Positions 14,955 to 22,274 of a DNA stretch of 41,892 nt are shown piece by piece. Source of the DNA: Actinomyces dentalis DSM 19115 (GTDB lineage Bacteria > Actinomycetota > Actinomycetes > Actinomycetales > Actinomycetaceae). Location: positions 1 to 41,892 of the forward strand of contig NZ_AUBL01000038.1 of assembly GCF_000429225.1 (NCBI RefSeq). The letters are read 5' to 3'. The translations under genes and the position numbers were made by a program. Position 1 is the first letter of the stretch. Each line of letters begins with the position of its first letter. The notes beneath the pieces are model-generated. The model ran no database searches, was not told the origin of the DNA, and was given only the letters and a program-made list of their open reading frames with translations.

Positions 14955-15007
14955 GGGCCGCCAGGGCCCCCGATACCGTAAGACTGAGCCGACCCGAGGA
15001 GACACCC

Positions 15008-16294
15008 ATGACCGCCGCCACTCCCGTCGCCACCCCCTTCCCCGAGGACTTCCTGTGGGGGACCGCCACCGCCTCCCACCAGGTCGAGGGCGGCAACACC
15101 AACAACGACGTGTGGCTCTACGAGCACGTCCCGGACACCATGTACGCCGAGTCCTCCGGCGACGCCTGCGACCACTACAACCGCTACCGCTCCGACATCG
15201 CGCTGCTGGCCTCCCTGGGGCTCAACGCCTACCGCTTCTCCCTGGAGTGGAGCCGCATCGAGCCGGCCCCCGGGGAGTTCTCCGCCGTCGCCATCGCCCA
15301 CTACCGCGACATGCTGCGCGCCTGCCACGAGCACGGGCTCACCCCGATCGTCACCTACCACCACTTCACCTCCCCGGCCTGGCTCATCGCCCGCGGCGGC
15401 TGGGAGGATAAGGCCACGCCCGGGCTCTTCGCCCGCTACTGCCGCCGCGTCACCGCCGAGCTCGGCGACATGTTCGACCTCGTCTGCACCATGAACGAGC
15501 CCAACCTCGCCATCCTCCTGCGCGAGATGGGCCTGTGCGAGGCGACCCCCGGAGCCCGGCTGAACAACCCCACCTGGGTCGGCGCCGCCCGCGCGCTGGG
15601 GACGACGGCGGACAGGGTCGCCGGCTTCCAGCTGTCGGCCACGCAGGAGGCCTTCGAGGTCAAGGTCGCCGCCCACCGGGCCGCCGTCGAGGCCATCAAG
15701 GGGGTCGATCCCGCGATGAGGGTCGGCTGGACTCTGGCCAACTCCGACTTCCACGCCGCCCCCGGCGGCGAGGAGCGCGTGGCGCGCATGATCGAGGAGA
15801 ACAATCTGCGCTACCTGCGGGTGAGCGAAGGCGACGACTTCGTCGGACTGCAGACCTACAACCGCACCGTCCTGGGCCCGGACGGCCCGGTGCCGCCCGC
15901 CGAGGGCGCCGTGGTCAACCCGGCGGGCGAGGAGATCTGGCCCTGGGCGATCGGCGCCGTGATCCGCCAGGCCCAGGAGATCGTCAAGGTGCCGATCATC
16001 GTCACCGAGAACGGCCTGAACACGGAGGACGACGCCCAGCGCGTGGACTTCCTGCGCACCGCCATCGCGGAGGTCGGCGCGGCCATCGCCGACGGCGCGC
16101 CGGTGGGCGGCTACATGTGCTGGTCGGCCATGGACAACTTCGAGTGGATCTTCGGCTACGGGCCCAAGTTCGGCATTATCGCCGTCGACCGGGACACCCA
16201 GGAGCGCACGCTCAAGGAGTCCGCCCGCGTCTACGGCGAGATCGCCCGGACCAACGGGGCGGTCCTGGGCGGGCGGGCCAGCCGGGACCGGTAG
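15008..16294 (+). CDS. GH1 family beta-glycosidase 2
   Basis: A 428-aa family 1 beta-glycosidase. The N-terminus is EDFLWGTATASHQVEG, the acid/base is E164 in TMNEPN and the nucleophile E334 in IIVTENG. There is no signal peptide. Unlike the first GH1 it has no acidic insert. GAGGAG precedes the ATG. It stands alone on the plus strand after the importer and converges on GH78-3. No copy of the LacI-type operator was found upstream, so it may be read through from the importer promoter or expressed constitutively. Two GH1 enzymes beside three GH78 enzymes suggests stepwise removal of rhamnose and then glucose from rutinoside- or neohesperidoside-like units. Confidence 0.93.
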   Translation: MTAATPVATPFPEDFLWGTATASHQVEGGNTNNDVWLYEHVPDTMYAESSGDACDHYNRYRSDIALLASLGLNAYRFSLEWSRIEPAPGEFSAVAIAHYRDMLRACHEHGLTPIVTYHHFTSPAWLIARGGWEDKATPGLFARYCRRVTAELGDMFDLVCTMNEPNLAILLREMGLCEATPGARLNNPTWVGAARALGTTADRVAGFQLSATQEAFEVKVAAHRAAVEAIKGVDPAMRVGWTLANSDFHAAPGGEERVARMIEENNLRYLRVSEGDDFVGLQTYNRTVLGPDGPVPPAEGAVVNPAGEEIWPWAIGAVIRQAQEIVKVPIIVTENGLNTEDDAQRVDFLRTAIAEVGAAIADGAPVGGYMCWSAMDNFEWIFGYGPKFGIIAVDRDTQERTLKESARVYGEIARTNGAVLGGRASRDR

Positions 16295-16307
16295 GGCGCC
16301 CGAGCGG

Positions 16308-16392
16308 CCCCGGTGAGCGCTCCGGCCCTCAGCCTCCGTGCCTGCGCGGTGAAGCGCCGGGGCGCAGGGCGGGGGCGGAGCGCTCACCGGGG
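16308..16392. terminator. 17-bp inverted repeat between convergent GH1-2 and GH78-3
   Basis: CCCCGGTGAGCGCTCCG (16308-16324) and its exact complement (16376-16392) flank about 50 bp. The right arm covers the stop codon of GH78-3. Its position between convergent genes suits a shared terminator. Confidence 0.6.
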
Positions 16393-19383
16393 GGCGCCGT
16401 CGGCGGCCGCGCAGACCTCGACGGTCCGCCCGCCGCGCAGCTCGCGCACCCCGCCGTCGGGCGTCACCAGCTCCCCGCTCACCCCGGCGGGCAGCTCGAT
16501 CTCGTAGCGCACGCGGGAGTGCGCGCCGACGGCGTCGGCGCCGGTCCGGTTGACGCCCGCGCCGGTCCCGCCGGCGTCCCCCGGCGCCGCCGGACCGGTG
16601 CGCTCCCAGGACACCTCCACCCGCCCGAAGGGCGTGTCGCGGTGCGCCCGCGCCCAGAACACCGGGCCGCCCGTGAGCGGGGCGACGCGCACCCGCCGGT
16701 ACCCGGGCTCCAACGGCGCGATCCCGCCCAGGCGGCGGAACATCCAGTCGTCCACGCAGCCGAGGGCGCAGTGGTTGAAGCTCATGGCCCCCACCGTCCC
16801 GTCGGGCGCGACCGCCGCCCAGGACTCCCAGATCGTCGTCGCCCCCTCGGCGACCTCGTAGAGCCACGACGGCACCGCCTCCTGCATGAGCACCGCCCAC
16901 GCCTCGGCCTCGTGCCCGCTGTCCACCAGGACGTCCAGGAGGAAGGGCGTGGACAGGAACCCCGTGTCCAGACGGCCCCCGGCCCCGCGCACCAGCTCGG
17001 CCAGGCGCTCGGCCACCCGACCGCGCAGCGCCCGGTCGGCGACCAGGTCGAAGGCGAGGGCGAGGACCTGCTCGCCCTGCAGGCCCGAGGAGACGACGCC
17101 GTCGGCGCTCACGTACTCGGCCGCGACCGCCCCGCGCACCGCCTCCCAGCGCTCGCGCAGCCCGGTGGCCTCGCGCTCGTGGCCCAGGGCGCCCTCCACC
17201 CGGGCCAGCGTGCGCAGCGCCTCGGCGTGGTAGGCGGAGGCGACGAACTCGCCCGTGCGCCGGGGCGCCTCCATAATGGGCAGCGGCACGTCGGCGGCGA
17301 GGGTCGACGGCGCCAGCCAGTCGCCGAAGTGCGTGCGCGAGTTCCACAGCAGGCGCTGGCGCGCGGCCTCCTCCCCGCTCAGGCGCTCCCACCCGTCGGC
17401 CGGCCCGCCCGCCTCGGCGCGCAGGCGCTCGGGCAGCTCCCGGTCGGCCTCGCGCGTCTGCTTGGCGACCCACGAGCGCATCGCGCCCAGGTTCTCCTCC
17501 AGGGCGGTGGTGTCCCCGTAGCGCTCCCACAGGGCCAGCGGCACGCGGATGACGGCGTCGCCCCACCCGGCGGACACCGCGATCCCGCCCGGCCCGGGGA
17601 TCCCCTCCACGGCGCCCATGAGCGGGGGCCACGGGCTCATGTTCATCACCGAGCCGTCCTCGCGCTGGTCGGCGCGGACATTGCGCATCCAGCGGGCCAG
17701 GAAGGCGTGGACCTCGGCGTTGTTCGCGGCGGCGGGGGCGAAGACCTGGGCGTCGCCGGTCCAGCCGGTGCGCTCGCGCTGGGGGCAGTCGGTGGGGATC
17801 CACAGGAAGTTGGCCCGCTGGGACCACACGACGTTCTTGTGCAGCCGGGTCAGGCGCGCGTCGGAGCAGGCGAATCCGCCCGTGGCGGGCAGGTCGGAGG
17901 CCAGGACGACGCCGACCGCGTCGCGAGCCCGCAGCCGGCCGGGGTAGCCGGTGACGCGCACGTAGCGGAAGCCGTGGAAGGTGAAGGCCGGCTCGAAGAC
18001 CTCCGGCGCCTCGGGCGTGCCCGTGCCCGCCAGGACCCACACGTCGCGCTGGTCCTTGTTGGGACCGACGACGTTGGAGAAGAAGGAGCCGTCGGCGGCC
18101 AGGTGCTCGGAGTGCTCCAGGACGATCTCGGTGCCGGCCGGCCCGACGGCGGCCAGGCGCAGCCTCCCGGCGATGACCTGCCCCAGGTCGAGGACCGTCT
18201 CGCCCGCGGGCGTGGCGAGGACCTGCGCGACGGGCAGCGCCCTGACCCGGCGCGCGGGCTCGCCGCGGAAGGGCTCCAAGCGCGTGGGCGGGTCCAGGCG
18301 CGCGGCGGGCACGATCCGCACCCGGTCCCAGGCGCCGTCGTCGAACCCGGGGCGGTCCCAGCCCGCCACGGCGGCGGCGAGCCGGTCGTCGCGCCGCTCG
18401 CCCACGAGTATGTCGCTGTAGCGGATCGGGCCGCCCTCGGTGCTGCGGGCGGTGGCGTCGGGGCCGACGACGGCGGTGGAGCCGTCCGCGTACGTCAGGG
18501 ACAGCTGCCACCAGGCCCGCAGGACGCGCCCGTACTGGGCGGACTCGCCCAGGGCTCCGATGCGCCCGGCGAACCAGCCGTCGGCCAGGCGCAGGCCCAG
18601 GACGTGGGGGCCGGGGGAGGCCAGGGCGGCGGTGACGTCGTGGACGTCGAACTCGGTGTAGTCGTGGTAGCTCGTCCAGCCCGGGGCGAGGACGGAGTCG
18701 CCCACGGGCGCGCCGTCGATGGAGACGTCGAGGACGCCCTGGGCGGTGGTGTACAGGCGGGCGCGGGTCAGGGCGGCGGGGGCGGGCGGGGCGTCGCCCG
18801 GCTCGGCGGCGGCCGAGTCGGCGGGGGCGGTCGGGGCGAGCTCCTGGCGGACGAGCTTGACCGGGTGGAGTCTTCGCCCGGCGGGCTCCCAGGCGCGCTG
18901 GCCGCCGTTTTCACCGAAGACGGCCGCGAAGTCGATGGGCGGCTCGGGCTCGGCCGGGGTCTGGGCGGGCTCGACCCAGGGGGCGACGGCGTCGGAGCCG
19001 GGGTGCAGGAGGGAGGTGGAGAAGGCGGAGGCCGCCCAGTCGGAGGGGCCGGCGTCGGCGGTCCACACGCGCACCCGCCAGGAGTAGTCGGCGTCGGAGA
19101 CCAGGGGCGCGCCGTCGTAGGCGACCCAGGGGGACATGGGAGGGGAGGCGATCTCGACGCGGCCGGTCGCCCAGGCCGGCTCGGGCGCGGCGCCGCCGGC
19201 CGGGTCGAGGCGGCGCACCTCGATCTCGTAGGCCCGCGCCGGCGCGGGCCCGGGCACCTGCCACGCCAGGACCGGGCGGGGGACGGCGACGCCGATGGGG
19301 GAGCTGAGATGGTCGACGGTGAGGTTCACGGGTGCGCGGCACGCGAGGGGCGTCGTGTCCCGACCGGTGCGGGGAGGAGTCAT
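16384..19383 (-). CDS. GH78 alpha-L-rhamnosidase 3
   Basis: A 999-aa alpha-L-rhamnosidase, the most divergent of the three. The catalytic motif is DCPQRERTGWTGD (from D532), one residue shorter than in copies 1 and 2. This is the spacing known from Bacillus sp. GL1 RhaB. The later region reads TIWESWAAVAPDG then SFNHCALG. It has an added stretch around residues 145-190 and around 655-675 (READRELPERLRAEAGG). There is no signal peptide. The start at 19383 has GGAA upstream and an operator 22 bp before it. Different substrate or linkage preference from copies 1 and 2 is likely but not provable here. Confidence 0.94.
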   Translation of the reverse strand: MTPPRTGRDTTPLACRAPVNLTVDHLSSPIGVAVPRPVLAWQVPGPAPARAYEIEVRRLDPAGGAAPEPAWATGRVEIASPPMSPWVAYDGAPLVSDADYSWRVRVWTADAGPSDWAASAFSTSLLHPGSDAVAPWVEPAQTPAEPEPPIDFAAVFGENGGQRAWEPAGRRLHPVKLVRQELAPTAPADSAAAEPGDAPPAPAALTRARLYTTAQGVLDVSIDGAPVGDSVLAPGWTSYHDYTEFDVHDVTAALASPGPHVLGLRLADGWFAGRIGALGESAQYGRVLRAWWQLSLTYADGSTAVVGPDATARSTEGGPIRYSDILVGERRDDRLAAAVAGWDRPGFDDGAWDRVRIVPAARLDPPTRLEPFRGEPARRVRALPVAQVLATPAGETVLDLGQVIAGRLRLAAVGPAGTEIVLEHSEHLAADGSFFSNVVGPNKDQRDVWVLAGTGTPEAPEVFEPAFTFHGFRYVRVTGYPGRLRARDAVGVVLASDLPATGGFACSDARLTRLHKNVVWSQRANFLWIPTDCPQRERTGWTGDAQVFAPAAANNAEVHAFLARWMRNVRADQREDGSVMNMSPWPPLMGAVEGIPGPGGIAVSAGWGDAVIRVPLALWERYGDTTALEENLGAMRSWVAKQTREADRELPERLRAEAGGPADGWERLSGEEAARQRLLWNSRTHFGDWLAPSTLAADVPLPIMEAPRRTGEFVASAYHAEALRTLARVEGALGHEREATGLRERWEAVRGAVAAEYVSADGVVSSGLQGEQVLALAFDLVADRALRGRVAERLAELVRGAGGRLDTGFLSTPFLLDVLVDSGHEAEAWAVLMQEAVPSWLYEVAEGATTIWESWAAVAPDGTVGAMSFNHCALGCVDDWMFRRLGGIAPLEPGYRRVRVAPLTGGPVFWARAHRDTPFGRVEVSWERTGPAAPGDAGGTGAGVNRTGADAVGAHSRVRYEIELPAGVSGELVTPDGGVRELRGGRTVEVCAAADGAPR

Positions 19384-19404
19384 GTCGTTCCGATCGCTCG
19401 TCGT

Positions 19405-19447
19405 TGAAGCGGTTCAGATCGTATCGGGTGACGTCCCCGGGGTCGAC
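19405..19447 (-). promoter_or_regulatory. Promoter with operator for GH78 rhamnosidase 3
   Basis: The site TGAACCGCTTCA on the minus strand (19405-19416; TGAAGCGGTTCA on plus) fits the shared motif exactly. One base upstream is a -10 TACGAT (19418-19423). A -35-like TCGACC lies 17 bp before that. Confidence 0.65.
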
Positions 19448-19507
19448 ATGGATGGCGGTGATCCGGCTGATCCGGTTGTTCCGGCGGGCGCGGGCAGCAA
19501 GAAGGGC

Positions 19508-19534
19508 GAGGACCTCGTCGTCCTCGCCCGGATT
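19508..19534. terminator. Hairpin after the 31-aa ORF
   Basis: GGGCGAGGAC and GTCCTCGCCC form a 10-bp stem with a 6-base loop about 40 bp past the stop of the small gene (minus strand). Position approximate to a few bases. Confidence 0.55.
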
Positions 19535-19571
19535 CGGTGCGGCGGGATCGTTCCGCCTGGGATCGGTTGTG

Positions 19572-19667
19572 TCAGTGCTGCTCGTCGTGCTCGGTCACGA
19601 AGGCCTTCTCGGCCTCGCGGGCGCGGGCGGCGGCGGCGGCGATGGCGAGCTGGGTGTCGAAGAACAT
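19572..19667 (-). CDS. 31-aa Ala-rich small protein
   Basis: I do not recognise this protein. It reads MFFDTQLAIAAAAARAREAE, followed by KAFVTEHDEQH and a stop. It would form a single amphipathic, Ala/Glu/Arg-rich helix after a short hydrophobic start. Support that it is real: GGAAGGAA about 7 bases before the ATG, a promoter TTGACG-17-TACATT about 95-120 bp upstream, hairpins in the leader and a terminator-like hairpin downstream. Together these make a self-contained transcription unit between GH78-3 and rhaD. Alternatives: a small regulatory RNA whose ORF is incidental, or a leader peptide. Confidence 0.55.
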   Translation of the reverse strand: MFFDTQLAIAAAAARAREAEKAFVTEHDEQH

Positions 19668-19690
19668 GTGCGTTCCTTCCGGTTGTTCCT

Positions 19691-19712
19691 TCCCGTTCCG
19701 GGGCCGGAACGG
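19691..19712. promoter_or_regulatory. Structured 5' leader of the 31-aa ORF
   Basis: CCCGTTCCGGGGCCGGAACG followed by GG is a near-perfect hairpin. It is flanked by ATGTGCGTTC ... GAACGCACGT (19666-19726), which could extend the stem and pair with the ribosome site region. A second stem CAACGG ... CCGTTG lies at about 19727-19743. A leader of about 85 nt that can fold over the start site suggests translational or attenuation control. Confidence 0.45.
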
Positions 19713-19759
19713 GAGAACGCACGTCCAACGGGGGCTCCGTTGTCGTGCGTCGGCGTGAG

Positions 19760-19788
19760 AATGTACCGAGGGGCCGGAAAGGCGTCAA
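19760..19788 (-). promoter_or_regulatory. Promoter of the 31-aa ORF
   Basis: On the minus strand: -35 TTGACG (19783-19788), a 17-bp spacer and -10 TACATT (19760-19765). One of the best sigma-70-like promoters in the window. Confidence 0.6.
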
Positions 19789-19834
19789 GCGGCCCCTCGC
19801 TGTGCCCTTCATCATGGGGGTGATCCGACGAATC

Positions 19835-19850
19835 GTTCGTTGCAGCGAAC
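19835..19850. promoter_or_regulatory. Palindrome upstream of the 31-aa ORF promoter
   Basis: GTTCGTTGCAGCGAAC is a 16-bp palindrome with one mispair. It lies about 47 bp upstream of the -35 box and is only loosely like the TGAAnCGnTTCA operator, so another regulator could be involved. Confidence 0.35.
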
Positions 19851-19895
19851 CGGCGGCGAGCCCCGACGCCGCCCCGACGGCCTCCGGGACGGTTT

Positions 19896-20017
19896 TGGCG
19901 TTCTGGGAGGATCGTTCGGACCGGCACGCCGGGTGCGCCCAGCGGCTTCCGCGTGATTCCGCGGTTCTCGGGAGGCGGTCGTCGAGTGCGGGGCGGAACG
20001 ATCCTCCCAGAACGCCA
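19896..20017. repeat. 122-bp palindromic repeat, related design
   Basis: Two exact 22-bp arms (19896-19917 and 19996-20017, inner part GTTCTGGGAGGATCGTTC) flank a 78-bp spacer with CTTCCGCGTGATTCCGCGG. Arm and spacer lengths and the TGATTCCGCG core resemble the repeats at 8965-9090 and 30007-30129, although the arms differ. It lies about 70 bp past the rhaD stop and could end the rha operon transcript. The rest of 19668-20087 has no other gene. Confidence 0.7.
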
Positions 20018-20087
20018 TTTCTCGCGTCCGCGCCCACCCGCCCTTCCCGAGCGGGTGAGGCGCGGGGCCCGGGGATGCGAACCGGGA

Positions 20088-20915
20088 TCACAGCAGGTCG
20101 GTGGGCACCTCGAAGGCCTCGACGACGGCGCGCAGCTCGTCGTCGGTCACGCCCTGGCCGAGCCCGCCCGCCATCATGTCGCGGACCTCGTACATGGCGC
20201 CGGTCTCGGCGTACTCGACCTTGTCGACCGCGGCCAGGGGCGAGGCGTCGGAGCGCACCATGATGCCGTGCTTGGACCACAGGACGATGACGTGGTCGCG
20301 CAGGGCCCGCACACTGCTCTCCATGAGGGTCTGCGAGCCGGGCACCATGAAGTCGAGGACCTCGATGCCGGCGGGCAGCTGGACGATGGTCTCGGGCTCC
20401 CAGCGCAGGATGCGTCGGTTGAACTCGCGGGTGGTGCGGATGTCCCTGATGTGGGACAGCTGGACCAGGTGGGGGGGCTGGGCGTGGATGACGGCCTGGA
20501 AGCCCACCCCGCGGCGGGCGACCTGGTCGTCGTGGACGGCCAGGTGGGAGTTGAACTCGCTGGTGGGCTTCTCGTAGGCCCGGCGCGGGTGGGTGTACCA
20601 GGTGCCGGTGGCCCCGCCCTCGTCCACGACGAAGGCCGACACATTGGCCTCGGGCGAGTCGGCGACGTCGCGCAGGCGGCAGCCCGAGCCGGTGACCAGC
20701 ACGGTGCGGCCCGCCAGGGCCGGGGCGGGCAGGGGCAGCCCGGTGCCGGGGGCCGCCTGCGGGAAGCGGTCGGTCAGGCCGAGCTCGGCGGCGCCCGCCG
20801 CGACGGACACGGAGATATTGCCGGCGCCGGCCTCGACGGCGCCCATGTGGTCCAGGCGGCGCCCGGCGGCGCCCATCTGGGCGAGGATCTCATCGAGGGT
20901 CGGGTGGGTGGGCAT
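20088..20915 (-). CDS. rhaD: L-rhamnulose-1-phosphate aldolase
   Basis: A class II aldolase of 275 aa that splits L-rhamnulose 1-phosphate into DHAP and L-lactaldehyde with a bound metal ion. Visible motifs: GAVEAGAGNISVS near the N-terminus, KPTSEFNSHLAVH, the metal-binding VIHAQPPH pair of His, a later SKHGIMVR with the third His, and DKVEYAETGA. Length and motif order match RhaD rather than the shorter fuculose or ribulose aldolases. It is the last gene of the rhaI-rhaB-esterase-rhaD cluster, 126 bp after the esterase. The gap contains a strong 9-bp hairpin (20954-20976). Confidence 0.93.
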   Translation of the reverse strand: MPTHPTLDEILAQMGAAGRRLDHMGAVEAGAGNISVSVAAGAAELGLTDRFPQAAPGTGLPLPAPALAGRTVLVTGSGCRLRDVADSPEANVSAFVVDEGGATGTWYTHPRRAYEKPTSEFNSHLAVHDDQVARRGVGFQAVIHAQPPHLVQLSHIRDIRTTREFNRRILRWEPETIVQLPAGIEVLDFMVPGSQTLMESSVRALRDHVIVLWSKHGIMVRSDASPLAAVDKVEYAETGAMYEVRDMMAGGLGQGVTDDELRAVVEAFEVPTDLL

Positions 20916-20953
20916 GGGGTGATCCCTTCTTCGGTTCCGGTGGTGGGGCGGTG

Positions 20954-20976
20954 GCGGGACGGCGGGGCCGTCCCGC
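20954..20976. terminator. Intra-operon hairpin between esterase and rhaD
   Basis: GCGGGACGG and CCGTCCCGC with a 5-base loop. No T-run. May stabilise upstream mRNA or partly terminate before rhaD. Confidence 0.4.
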
Positions 20977-21041
20977 GGCGGGCGGGCCCGGATGCGGGGG
21001 AGCCGGGCCGGATGCGGGGCCCGACGGCGTGGGCGGTCCGG

Positions 21042-22202
21042 TCAGGCCGCGCGCGCCAGGCGGGCGGCGAAGCGGTCGAGCGACCGGCTCGTCAGCGGGC
21101 TGCCGACGGCGTTGAGGTGCCCGTGGGGCACGCCGGCGGCGGTGACGACCTCGACGTCGGCTCCGGCCTCGGACAACTGGCGGGCGAACGCCTCGCCGGA
21201 GGCGCGCAGGTCGTCGTTCTCGCAGTTCTCGATGTAGGCGGGCGGGTAGCCGGTCAGGTCGGCGGCGGTGCCGTTGCCGTCGCCGACGAAGGCGCAGGGC
21301 GGCGCGTCGCGGACCGGCCCGCCCAGGTAGTTCTCGTTCATGAGCGCCAAGATGTCGGCGGGGAAGCGCAGGATCTGGGGCATATCGGCCAGGCGGGCCG
21401 CCAGCTCCCCGGAGGGGGCGGGCCAGTGCTCGGCGTGGACGACCGGGTAGGCCAGCAGCGCCTGCCAGGGGGCGGCGCCGTCGTCGCGCCCGCGCAGGGC
21501 GACGCCGGCGGCGATGCTGGCGCCCGCGCTGGCCCCGCCGACGGCCAGGCGCCCGGAGTCGATGCCGAGCCAGGCGGCGTGCTCGCGCGCCCAGAGGTAG
21601 GCGGCCCAGGCGTCGTCGTGGGGCACCGGGTGGTGGGTGAGGCCGTCGTTGCACAGGCGGTAGGCGACGGAGACGATCGTGGCGCCGGTGCGGGTGACCA
21701 GCCCGCGGGCGACGGCGTCGGCCTCCGGCATGTCCAGGTCGCCGCCGATGAAGGCGCCCCCGTGGTACCACACGAGCCCGGCGCGCAGGCCGCCGGCGGC
21801 GGGGGAGGGGGTCGGCGGGCGCTGGCCGGGCTCGGGGCGGTAGACGCGCACGGGGATCGGCCCGTGCGGGCCGTCGATCTCGCGGTCCTCGGCGGTGGCG
21901 CGGGTCCGCTCCGCCTCGCCGAAGGGGGCGTTGAAGGCGTCCATGGCCGCCATCGCGTCGCCGCCGAAGGGGGCGCCGGCCGCCCGCCCGCCGGAGTCGG
22001 GCCCGTCGGGCTCGGATCCGTCGGCCCCGGACTCCTCGTCGAGCAGGGCCGCGCCCATGGCCTCGGCCGACAGCGCGGGGAAGGGCCTGATGATGTCGAG
22101 CCGTTCGGCGTAGGGCGGCAGGAAGCCGCCGGCGAGCGGGTCGAGCCCGACGCCGTCGCGGGTGGCGGCGGGCTGCGGCGTGGGCGGTGCGAAGGTGGTC
22201 AT
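21042..22202 (-). CDS. Alpha/beta hydrolase, HSL-type esterase
   Basis: A 386-aa hydrolase of the hormone-sensitive-lipase group. It has the oxyanion-hole motif WYHGGAFIGG (about residue 149), the nucleophile elbow GGASAGAS (Ser about 225), the acid in ENCENDDLRASGEAF and the His in VPHGHLN. An N-terminal cap of about 100 residues holds a low-complexity Asp/Gly/Pro insert (DEESGADGSEPDGPDSGG). It is cytoplasmic and sits inside the rhamnose operon between rhaB and rhaD, an uncommon partner for these genes. An obvious role is to remove acetyl or other acyl groups from acylated rhamnosides before or after hydrolysis. Substrate unproven. Confidence 0.88.
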   Translation of the reverse strand: MTTFAPPTPQPAATRDGVGLDPLAGGFLPPYAERLDIIRPFPALSAEAMGAALLDEESGADGSEPDGPDSGGRAAGAPFGGDAMAAMDAFNAPFGEAERTRATAEDREIDGPHGPIPVRVYRPEPGQRPPTPSPAAGGLRAGLVWYHGGAFIGGDLDMPEADAVARGLVTRTGATIVSVAYRLCNDGLTHHPVPHDDAWAAYLWAREHAAWLGIDSGRLAVGGASAGASIAAGVALRGRDDGAAPWQALLAYPVVHAEHWPAPSGELAARLADMPQILRFPADILALMNENYLGGPVRDAPPCAFVGDGNGTAADLTGYPPAYIENCENDDLRASGEAFARQLSEAGADVEVVTAAGVPHGHLNAVGSPLTSRSLDRFAARLARAA

Positions 22203-22274
22203 GAGCGTGTCCTGCTTCCGGTTCGGGCGGTTGACGTGAGTGCTCTGTTCGGGCGGCTTCCGGTTCGGGCGGGC

